From Coemansia sp. RSA 1200 (Eukaryota > Kickxellomycota > Kickxellomycetes > Kickxellales > Kickxellaceae): 64,000 nt of DNA. Location: NCBI GenBank assembly GCA_027578915.1, contig JANBTT010000009.1:124001-188000 (forward strand). The letters are read 5' to 3'. The position numbers and the translations under genes are program-made. Shown piece by piece: positions 50,776-60,500 of this stretch; positions within the stretch are counted from its first letter, which is position 1, and every line of letters starts with the position of its first letter. The notes beneath the pieces are model-generated. The model searched no databases and was not told the DNA's origin. It was given only the letters and a program-made list of their open reading frames with translations.

Positions 50776-53700
50776 CTACAACTTGAGCTTGGGGGCGAGC
50801 AGCTGGTGCACGGACTCGGCGGGAGCCCACATGCGCTTAAGAACCTCCTCAAGCACAGGCTGCGAGTAGGAGCCGTCGGGCGAAGACGCGGTGGCGGAGG
50901 ACGCAGGGTTGGCAGTAACGAGGTCAATCCAGAACTGGTCCTGGGCAAGACCCTCGCGCACGGCCTGGTGCACAAAGGCAGCCGCAATCTGCGCAGATGT
51001 CTCGCGGATGCGCTCGATGCGCGGATACAGCTCACCGCGCGCTATCTCGTCAGACGAAAGCGAGTTCGACAATGACTTGGAGACAGCAAAGATCAGCGAG
51101 TCCGTGATGCGCTTGGGCTTGGCCAGCTTGGCGCCTAGGCCAATGGGCGGGAAAACGTACATGTTGTTGCCCTGGCCAGGGACGCGCACCTCGCCGGTCT
51201 CGGGGATCTTGTACTCTGGGAATGCAGTGCCCGACGCAAACAGAACGCGATTGTCGGTGCAGCGCATGGCCTCCTCGAATGTGCACTCGGCCTTTGTCTT
51301 GGGATTCGACAGCGGGAAGATAATGGGGCGGTTCTGGGCGTTGAGCTGGCTCATGCGCGTCAGGATCTTCTCGTTGAAGGCCTTGTAGATCGTCGACAGT
51401 CCAATCAACGCCGTCGGCTTCACATACTCGAGCGTATCGGCCAGATCCTTGCACTGTGTGCTGTCGTTGTCGTGCCGTGCAAAGTAGATCTTGTGCTCCG
51501 CCAGCTTGTCGCCGCGGTTTGCCGTGATCATTCCACGCGAGTCGACAAACCAGAACATGGCCTTTGCCTTCTCCTCGGGGATCTTATGCTCAATCACCAG
51601 ATAGTCGACAAGCTGCTTGGCCACGCCGACGCCGGCTGATCCGGCACCAACAAACAGCACGCGGTGGTCCTGGGCTGGGATTCCAGCCAGTCTGATGGCC
51701 GAGATAAAGCCGGCTAGGATGACGGAGCCGGTGCCCTGGATGTCGTCGTTGAAGCACAGCGTCGAGTTGCGCCATCTGTCAAGGAGTCCGAAGGCGTGCG
51801 GCGTGTTGAAGTCTTCGAATTGGATAAAGATACCTGGGAACGCCTTTGCCAGAGCCGTCAGCACCTTGTCCGTGGCGGCGTAGAACTACAACAGATCAAA
51901 AAGCACAAGACAAAGAAGGAGAGGCTTCTGAAAAAGCACATGTTGTGTCGCAATCTAGTTAGTCATTGGCGTGCTTGGCTTGTGAACGCTGGGTTGGGCG
52001 ATCTGAAACTGAGAGATCCTCGGGAAGAAGCGCCTGCCCAGCACAGGGATCCCCCCGCCCCAGCCAATGGTAGATCGCAGCCGGTCTGCCCCGATGCGGG
52101 CGGAATCCCAACCAATAGAAGGCCCAACAGCATACTTCCACGATGTCAGGAAAGGCAGCGAGCGCTTTGGCCTCCTTTCCCCGAGCCACAAAGACCCGGG
52201 GATCCGGGCTTCCGATTACACATCATCGGCTTCTGTGAGTGTGTGTGGGGCAAGCAAAAAAAGGGAGGAACCCCCTTTCATGCGACCCTTCCAGACACAC
52301 GGCGCCTGCATTGAGGAAACGGCCGGAGCTATTTATCTATCCATCAAAACTTACCTCGTTGTCGTCGGGACGCTCGCGACGCAGACCCAGATACAGCGGA
52401 TCGTCGCGGTACTTTGCGTTGTCGGTGCCAAAATCGAGGACAATAGGCAGACAGCGTGCGGGATCGAGTCCGGCGGCTGCCACATATAGCTGCAGCTTGC
52501 CGACAGGAATGCCCATGCCGTTCATGCCCAGATCGCCCAGACCCAGGATGCGCGATCCGTCAGTGATGACTGTTGTCTCGGGCACGCAGCCTGGCGGAAC
52601 CGATGCGCGGTAGTTGTTCAGGATCTCGTCGATGTTGTCGACCTCATCCAGCGGAATATACAGTCCGTCCACAGTGTTAGGTGGCGCCAGGAACGGATAG
52701 ATGTGCGAGAACTCCTGGCATGCCTGTCCCACCGTCGGCGTGTAGATGATGGGCGCGATCTCCTTCAGGTTGTGTATCACCAGCCGGTAGAACAGGTCGA
52801 TGTTTGTGTTACGCAGCCACGACAGGAATATGTACTTTTCCAGATCTGTGCCCTTGGCCTTCAGCTGCTCAAGCGCGCGAGTCTCCTGTGCTGAAAAGTC
52901 CTCGACTGCCGATGGCACCAGGCCCTTGATGTGCATGGCTGTGCGTGTCTCGTACGGCAGCGCTGTGCCGATGCTGAGCGGCTTCTTGGGTGCCGATGCT
53001 GCCGGTGCTGCTGCTGACGACGAACTGACGGCAGGTGCCATGACTGTGCGATGCTGCTATGAGGGTGAGGAGCAGGAGAGAGAAGAGATAAATGGGGAGG
53101 GGGGTTTGTGAGCTGATATACAGACAGCTGCCAAAAGCAAGAATATGAAGATGAAAGTTGAGAACGAGGATATGTGCGAGGCTCCAGGAAGCTCTTGTGA
53201 GGGTGGCGACTTGCTTGCTAGGCGGGATCGTTAGTGGGAAGGAGAATAAAGTTCTGCATTTTGCCGACAAACAGGCGCACATGGGACTTCTTTTATATAC
53301 GCATTCCAGACTCCCTCCTCTCCTTGCCTCTTACGCCAGGCCGGGGAAAAGTCGAGGCGGCGATTTTTCTCCAAGCATTTAGCGCGCGCCCAGCGAACAG
53401 CACATGCCTCTGCTCTCCGGAGAGAAAAAAGAGAGAGTAGGTGAGTTGGATTGCGTTGGGTAGGGTTGAGTTGATGGCCGAGGGGCTCGTGGAGGTTTTA
53501 TCCCGATGCCGCCCACTCTCGGCAGCCTGCAGAGCGGAGGGAATGGATGGGGCGGGGGAAGAGAGAAAAGGAGCACAGGCCTTCCCAATCCCAAAGAGAA
53601 AAAAGGCAGCCGATAATCCCCGCTCGCACGCGAAAATAAAAATATGCCAAAATAGGAGGACCTCCCTCCCCTCACTGGCTGTCAGCCGAACGAGGAACAA

Positions 53701-54310
53701 AGGAGCGGCAGACTAGGACTCGGTCAAATGACTCGCAATGGCTCTAATGGTTCTTCTAATGGGGCACCCCTGCTAGACATGTGCGTAGCTGGGACCAAGC
53801 CTTAAAAAAGGCCCATTGGCCAACAACCAATTCCTTTGCGCTTGGCTCCTAGTCTCCTTCCTCCTCTTCTCGCAGCAAGCGCGCTAATATTTGGTATTAA
53901 CAGCAAGTGCTGGAGTGCTGAAGCCCATTGGGCGCAGCTTGTCCGGCCAGACCAGGAGCAGCAGAAAAGAAGAATCAGGAACAGAAACAGCAGCAAGAGG
54001 ATAGAGCGCTGTTAGCAGAGCAAAAGGCTCCAAAGCCCGCCCTACTCGCCAGATAATCAGCGGATCGGGTGTGGCCGGAACCAGTTGACTGTGTTGCGTT
54101 GCGTTGCGCTGCGTTGCGTTGCGTTGCACCTACCTTGTTCAGACTCATGGCTCCCTCCGTTCGTTCAAGCGCGACCATCGGACCGCACTGGCGACTGCCG
54201 TGCTTGACACGACTGCTGGCAGCAGCGCCAGACACTGTGGCAAGGGTGCGGATCCTGCCTCCTGTCCTCAGCGCATGGGCTGCTCTAAGACTCCACGCCG
54301 CCTGCTTCAT
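50776..54310 (-). CDS. Malic enzyme with separate mitochondrial presequence exon (three exons)
   Basis: Oxidative decarboxylation of malate to pyruvate. The two large exons are secure: 52355-53056 and 50776-51885, joined in phase 0 (donor GTAAGT, acceptor TGTAG) so that RPDDNE runs into FYAATDKVLTALAKAFPGIF. Motifs: GTALPYETRTAMHIKGLVP, IIYTPTVGQACQEFS, TDGSRILGLGDLGMNGMGIP, FIQFEDFNTPHAF, FNDDIQGTGSVI, and the nucleotide-binding FVGAGSAGVGVAKQL. Exon 1 (54134-54310, phase 0, donor GTAGGT) encodes MKQAAWSLRAAHALRTGGRI and onward, an Arg-rich presequence lacking acidic residues, and joins a TAG/CAG tandem acceptor at 53057/53054. The product has 661-662 residues. Exon 2 also holds its own ATG (53041, MAPAVSSS), so a 598-residue non-mitochondrial form is possible. 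NAD versus NADP use is not settled here. Confidence 0.85.
53057..54133 (-). other. 1077-nt first intron of the malic enzyme gene
   Basis: Proposed intron with donor GTAGGT at 54133 and acceptor in the TAGCAG pair at 53059-53054, preceded by a 30-nt CT-rich tract. It contains a GCGTT-type repeat next to the donor. It may also contain an internal promoter for a transcript starting at the ATG at 53041. Confidence 0.65.
54093..54127. repeat. Seven-unit TTGCG pentanucleotide repeat
   Basis: Seven near-perfect TTGCG units (one with C for T, the last ending in A), directly adjacent to the GTAGGT donor of malic enzyme intron 1. Pentamer tracts are unstable and could vary between strains. Confidence 0.9.
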
Positions 54311-55119
54311 ATCTCCGAGGCGGTAAAGTGGTTCTGTGGGGGGTGGGTGGGTGTTGAGCAGAAGGCAAAGGCCCCAGAATGCGAGCAATAAGTAACAAGA
54401 CACGTCGGTTCGCAAAGATACAAGGCAATAGGAGAAGGAAAGAGGAATAAAAGAGCAGTAGGTAGGTAGGAGCTGGTGGTGGCAGCGACGGTTGTCCAGG
54501 CTTGGGAAGAGGGGGAGAAATGGGGGCTGGTCTAGCCGTGCACCACAGCAACTGACTTTTATTTCATTTCGGCGGCCTCTCTCAACATCGTTCCCGTTCC
54601 CACCACACGCGAGAGAGAGTTTTCCCTAGCCTGGAGCCAGCCAGCCGGCCAGCCAGTCAAGGAGGCACCCATCTGCCTTCCGGATGGGGCGCCGACTCTC
54701 CTCTTTTGTGAGTCAGACCCATCGCTTTCTTTCCATTTCCACGATGCCTGCATGCGCTGCGAAAAGCCCTCGTGTGAATCTGCAACGCAGTCACAGAAAG
54801 CCTTCTTCCGGCTGCAGCCACAGCACAAAGCAAACGCCAGCTGTCGCCGGGCTGGTTTGCAGCCGGCAATGCCCCCTTCGTCAAACTCCGCCCGTCCAAA
54901 AAATTAAATATCTGCCAATTCTCCGTCCACGCTTCGTTTTCTTCTGCACGCATTTCAGCTGGGCCACCGCCACAATTTATCCGCACTCTGGCCATGCTGG
55001 TCTGTCCTCACAACATCTCTGGATGTCTTTAGCTGAACAGGAGAGAGGGGTTTCTGATTTAAGAATGACAATAGAAGACGAGGGGAAAAAAGCTAGAATC
55101 TGCTGGTGCTGGTGCTGGG
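54311..55119. promoter_or_regulatory. Upstream region of the malic enzyme gene
   Basis: 809 bp between the presequence exon and the stop of the GDP-mannose pyrophosphorylase gene. The minus strand is pyrimidine-rich near the malic enzyme start. No coding exon supported. Confidence 0.45.
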
Positions 55120-56630
55120 CTACATGACGATTCCCGGCTCGCAGACGTTGGCCTTGATGGACTTGTGCGGAAGAACCGAGGCGCCGTTGACATAGATCTC
55201 GTCGGCTATCTGCACATCGTCGCCCAGAACGGTGACGCCGTCCAGACGCGACCAGCGGCCCACGCTCGAGTTCCATCCAACAATGCTGTTCTTGACCCAC
55301 GCGTAGTCTCTGACCTGCGTGCCTTCCATCAGCACACAGCGCTGCAGACACACGCCATCGCCAACAACCGCATTGGGCCCAATCGTCACATTCGGCCCAA
55401 TCTTGCATCCCTTCCCGATTCGCGCCGTCGGATGCACCAGCACGTTGCCGCCGTGCACATACGCCTCCGACGCCGGCGCAAGCATCTCGGGGCTGCGCTT
55501 TGCCAGCGATGACAGATACAGACATGTGCCTGTCAAAAAGTCCTTTGGCTGCCCAACGTCCATCCAGTAGCCCTCCAGATCAAATGTGTGTAGCTGGTAG
55601 TCTGCCGCCATCGCTGGGAATATCTCCTTCTCAATCGATGTTGGGCGCAGCTCAATGCGGTCGAGGATGCTTGGGTTGAATATGTAGATTCCAGCATTGA
55701 TGCGGTTCCCCACATACTCCACCGGCTTCTCCACAAACCGGTCGATTCTGGTGGAGTTGGCCTCTGTGACGATGACGCCGTACTTGGACGGCTCCTCCAC
55801 CTTTGTCGCCAAAATCGTGCCCTCGTTCCCGTGCGCAACGTGGAAGTCGCGCATCTTCTCGAACGGGTATTCGCATGTGACGTCGGCATTCAGCACGAAG
55901 AACGGCGACTCGTCCTTTCCCAGCACTTTCCTGGCAAGCGCAAGCGGTCCGGCTACATCACCACAAATAAACAATGAAGTAATTTGTCTGGTTGTTGATT
56001 AGATTACCTTTTGCACAATGATATCAACACCACCCAGCATAATAGCCATCACGTTGCTCCACAAACACCACAGTAGCTCATGTGAGTCTTCTCCCTGGGC
56101 AGTAGTAGCAATACAACAACAGCAGCAGCAGCAGCAGCAACAACACAAAACACAAAGAACAAAGAACAAAGCACAGTGCGTGCGCTTGCAAAACAAGGAA
56201 TGAAATAAATCCATGCTTACCTGTGCCAAGGGGCTCTTTCTCAATGGAGAACTCGATTGTAATTCCAAACTTTTCCTCGTAGTTCTTCAGCACCGAGGCC
56301 ATGACTTCTGGCTTGTAGTTGACTGCAAGAACGATATCCGTCACCCCTGCCTACATTCTTCAAACCGTACTTCGTACCGCCATCAGATAAATGCAATGGT
56401 TAGTTTGCTGCGTGGGTCTGTGTATGTGCTGGGCATATTGGTGGCAAAAGCAATAAACAAACAGTCTTTCTTTATTTGCTTACAGAGCCATAATAACGTA
56501 CCTTTACCAGTGCCTCGATCTGATGAAGAATCATGGGCTTGTTTGCAAACTCAACAAGCGGCTTGGGAACCGACAGTGTGAGTGGACGCAGACGCGTGCC
56601 AAAGCCGCCAACTAGAATAAGTGCCTTCAT
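55120..56630 (-). CDS. PSA1: Mannose-1-phosphate guanylyltransferase (GDP-mannose pyrophosphorylase, three exons)
   Basis: Makes GDP-mannose from mannose-1-phosphate and GTP for glycosylation and wall mannan. Exons: 56502-56630, 56221-56350 and 55120-55952; 1092 nt, 363 residues, the usual family length. Exon 1 carries the nucleotidyltransferase signature MKALILVGGFGTRLRPLTLS followed by PKPLVEFANKPM; exon 2 AGVTDIVLAVNYKPEVMASV and EFSIEKEPLGT; exon 3 AGPLALARKVLGKDESPFFV, LNADVTCEYPF, RFVEKPVEYVGNRINAGIYI and EGYWMDVGQPKDF. The C-terminal left-handed beta-helix repeats (HPTARIGKGCKIGPNVTIGP) and the terminal CEPGIVM complete it. Donors GTACGT and GTAAGC are phase 0 and 1; introns are 151 and 268 nt. 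In-frame extensions through the introns are artefacts. Confidence 0.95.
56112..56146. repeat. CAA/CAG trinucleotide tract in PSA1 intron 2
   Basis: About eleven CAA/CAG triplets on the plus strand, lying within the 268-nt intron 2 of the GDP-mannose pyrophosphorylase gene, so not translated. Confidence 0.85.
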
Positions 56631-57561
56631 GTTTGCTAGGATTATATGTTGTGTCTATGTGTACGTATCAGCAACGTTTGTATGTGTCTGATGACAACGC
56701 TATACCAACTACTGGTCTGTTAATACGCGTGACAAGGAGGATGTGTGTTTAGATAACTAGATATGTCACTAAAAGATAAAAAATAAACCACAGTAAACGA
56801 AAAAAAAGAGAGGAAGAGAAAAAGAAGAGAAACAAGGTGCTTGAAGAATAGAGGGGGTGCTAAATAAAGAAGGCGGGGCAAGGCGGGGCCAGGACAAGGG
56901 ACAGCGTGTCGGTTGATGTTTCGATAACCGCTGAATGAGAGCTGCAAACGGTTATAATGAGCAGATGTTTGCACTCTGAAGTCTGTTATTTGGACGTTTG
57001 GAGCGACCATCCTTATTTTTAGGCACATCTAGCGCCGCCCGTCCCCTTCTCCCTCTCTCCCCCACGCTTTCCACTCCGCTTCGCTCTGCTGCCAGACGCT
57101 TACGCCCAAAGTGCCGAAGAGCCAGAGTCAGAGCCGGAATGCTCTCTGCTTTGTTTTGCTTCTTGAAACATGACACGCTTTGTCTTTCTCTCTCTTTGTG
57201 CGAGCACAGAGCGAATCCCTTCTCCAAGATGAGCCGCGTGTGCAGCTGCGATTGGCACAGAGCATTGTTTTCATCTGCATGCCTTGCGCACCACCACTGC
57301 GCCGTCGTTTGCAAATATATTTGCGTTTAGAAACATTTTGATTGGAACAAACTCTCAAACAGACTGCCTGGACCGGTTTTATTGCCTTAGCACCTTGGTG
57401 ACAAACCATGCGATGAACAAAAGCGTTTGTTGGTCCACTCGCTTCTATCTGGACAGCGCCAAGAACATAAACGACGATGACTTGTCCCTTTATGTCCACT
57501 TCGAGTGTATTCTCCATTGTTGCCTCAATAAAAGACAAAAAAGATATAAAAACACCACAGG
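56631..57561. promoter_or_regulatory. Upstream region of PSA1 and 3' region of SCC2
   Basis: 931 bp between the PSA1 start and the SCC2 stop. CT-rich tracts on the minus strand near 56780-56850 look like a promoter/leader. A short open frame on the minus strand (57128-57538) has no recognisable motif and is not called. Confidence 0.45.
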
Positions 57562-60500
57562 CTAGGACTCAAGATCAAAGTCCATCTCCAACATCTCGAG
57601 ATCCACTTGTCTGAGCTGCATTGCGTCGTCCGAGTGTGGACCGCTATGCTCTCCATCGTGTGCCACGGTCGTTGTCTGCCTATCGATGCCTGGCACAGGT
57701 GACGGGTGCTCATCTGTCATTGCCAGCGACTCTGCAACCATCTGTTGGAACTTTGCTCGCTGCTCGCTGTACTCGACTTCCGATTCCATGCGTTCCAGAG
57801 CATACGGACATGCCCCCCAGTCAATGTAGGAGTCATTGCTGCTCTGGACATGCCAAGACACAGATCTGTCTCGTGCGCCTGTATCGCTGGGATTGTACGC
57901 CGCACATCGGGATTCACTTAGACCATAGCGCGCCTTAAGAAACTCGCGCAAAATGTGCATGATCCATATGCAGACGCTGGCTCTAGTAGAAGTATCACGT
58001 TGCTGCTGGGCTTTCTTGCTAAACAACCTTTCAGCACTGCTTCTCTCGCTACCAGCGCCAGTCTCCTTAAAGTCCGTCTCAAACTGGTGATAGAGATTCA
58101 GCCCAGTACTGGCAACTATAGCGCTGATATGGAAAACAACATGCAACACTTCGTCCAAGTACTTGTAGTCAAACGATGCAATATTCTCTGCAACAAAACG
58201 CGCAAACGGAATGTCTGCTCGATGCCATTCGGCATAGCTTGTTGTCGCGTCATAATCGCCAATCTTAACAAGCGCTGCCAAGAACTCGTTGCGACGGATG
58301 CGCTTGCTACGCACCATGGTGTACAGCGGCTGTAGAAATGCCGTAGGACGCCCATGCTCGTCCTTGGTTTCTGCTCTTGTATCGTACCCACGCACATCCC
58401 TGGGCCTGCCTCGCATCTGTAGCTGGTACTCATATGCCTTGCGCACGCCGTCCATATCACGGGAATGGATAAACGATGCATACTTGGAGTTTAGATCTTG
58501 GTGAAGCTTCAATGCTTTGGTGCGAATATGCGGATCGTCGCTAGTGCAAAGCGCAACCAGCGACGGTACGCATTTAAGCGGATGCGCTAGCCCTTGCTCA
58601 AGAACAAGAGATATGACCTCAAACCCCGTCGCACGAAGCGCGGCAGAGTTCTCGGCAAACGTCACATCGATGATGCGGTCCAAAAAGGTTTGCATTAGCG
58701 ACGCTCCAACACCAGCCTCGCCCATGTCCCCAGTGTTGCCCACCAACATCTTTGCATCAACCTGGCGACCGTCATTCTTGCTCTCTTTCTGCTGCAACGA
58801 GTATTTCTTCGAGTCTGCGCGAAGAAACTCGAGAAAGTTACGAGTCACCTGCAGCTTGTGTCCAACGCTATCGCCAGAGAAAGCACAGTCCATCATTGCA
58901 CGAGAGTGTGGCTCAAGCGCTAGTTGCGGCCTTGTGATATACAGCTGGCCGAGCATCTGAACCGCTGTAAGCTGCACCTGCGCTGGAAGATATTGCGACG
59001 CATAAAAGAGCATCATGCCATTCATAAACTCAAGAATCGAGTCTCCTGCCAGCTGATCAAGCTCTTTGAAATGCTCTTTTTGCTCTTTCTTGTGTCGCTC
59101 AAAGTCAAAATGTCGACATACTAGCCCAGCAAGAATAATAAAGCGCATAATGTTTTTAGAAGACAGTGTGCTCTGCTTGCCACCAGATAGCAGGCGCTGC
59201 TCACGATAGAGTTGAAGCACACATGAACGGAACAACCGAACCACCTTTGCATGATTCCATGTTATTTCATCAACCAGCGTGCAGAGACAGGGCACGGCAA
59301 TGGAAAGAATACTTTGTGGGCTTGAGGACAAAAGCGCTATCAGATCTGATTCAAGCGATTCAAGAAACCGCGCGCTCGGATGTGGTATCTTTAGCAATGA
59401 GTTACTAAGGATTACAAGCACGTATTGCAGAATTTCTTCCTCGGCAGCCTCGGTCAGCTTGAGATAAGCACCCAATGTCTCAGCATGCCGTCCAACTGCT
59501 TCCGGGGCTATTTTGCTAAGCGTGGATATAAACCCCAAGCATTGGGCCGTCGTTAGTGATGTGGGGTCCGTCGACACAGTTGCCGATTCTTCTGTCTGAA
59601 GAAGTTGTTCAAAGAGCGCATCAATAACACACCGAATAACAAAAAACGCTTCTTCAACCTCTGCTGCTGTCGTCTTGCTCGTGACGTGGTCAAAGAGGTT
59701 GGCTACAAGCTCGGTAAGCTCGCTGTTTCTCGCAACCCCGATCACGCCAGTCATTACGCGCACCCGACTTACCATCTGCTGCTGCAATTCAGGCGAAAGA
59801 AGGTTGAATATGTTGCCCGATACATCTTTAACTTGAATATTGTCCTCGTCAGATACAACGGAGTAGCCTTCACATGTGAACCACAGCTCGTGCATTATTT
59901 TGACTGCTAGCTCCCGTACTGTCCGCTCTTCGTCTGTGGTTCTTTGCAAAATGCGTATACCAATGTCCACAAGCTGCTCTTGATCCTGTGACAACAAGTA
60001 AATGTCCCGAAGTATCCGCAGAACACGTCTGCGCACACTCGATCCTTTGTCCAAAACACGCACGCTCACAAACTCGTAGTACTGGCTTGTGAGCTCGGGA
60101 TTCTGCGCAATATGCCTTCCAATAAGATCAATAGCAGCCTCGCGAACCTGGGGGGAGCTGTCCTGAAGCCGATGGTTGATTGCATATTTGACGCTAGTCT
60201 GGTAAAGCACAGAAGGCCGCTGCGTGGCAATCATATTGAGCGCGCGCAAAGCCTTGGACCTCAATGTTACTTGGCTGGCACCCAGCGCCATCGTCACTCG
60301 GGTTAAAAGCATCTCAAAGCTCCGGTATAGAGGAAGCAGAGAAAACACGCTTTTGGATGCGTCAGCAGCATCGGAAAGAGACACGTTCTCTGTCACGGTT
60401 TTTGCTGACCGATGCACAATATCCATATAGCTCTTTAGACATGCCTCGATAGTTCGGCGCTTCTCTGCAAGATCTCTTGCCTTGATGGACGCTTTTTTGT

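Noticed and set aside
57128..57538. 136-codon minus-strand frame between PSA1 and SCC2
   Set aside because: No recognised motif, Cys/Arg-rich second half, and no supporting splice or promoter evidence; possible but unsupported.
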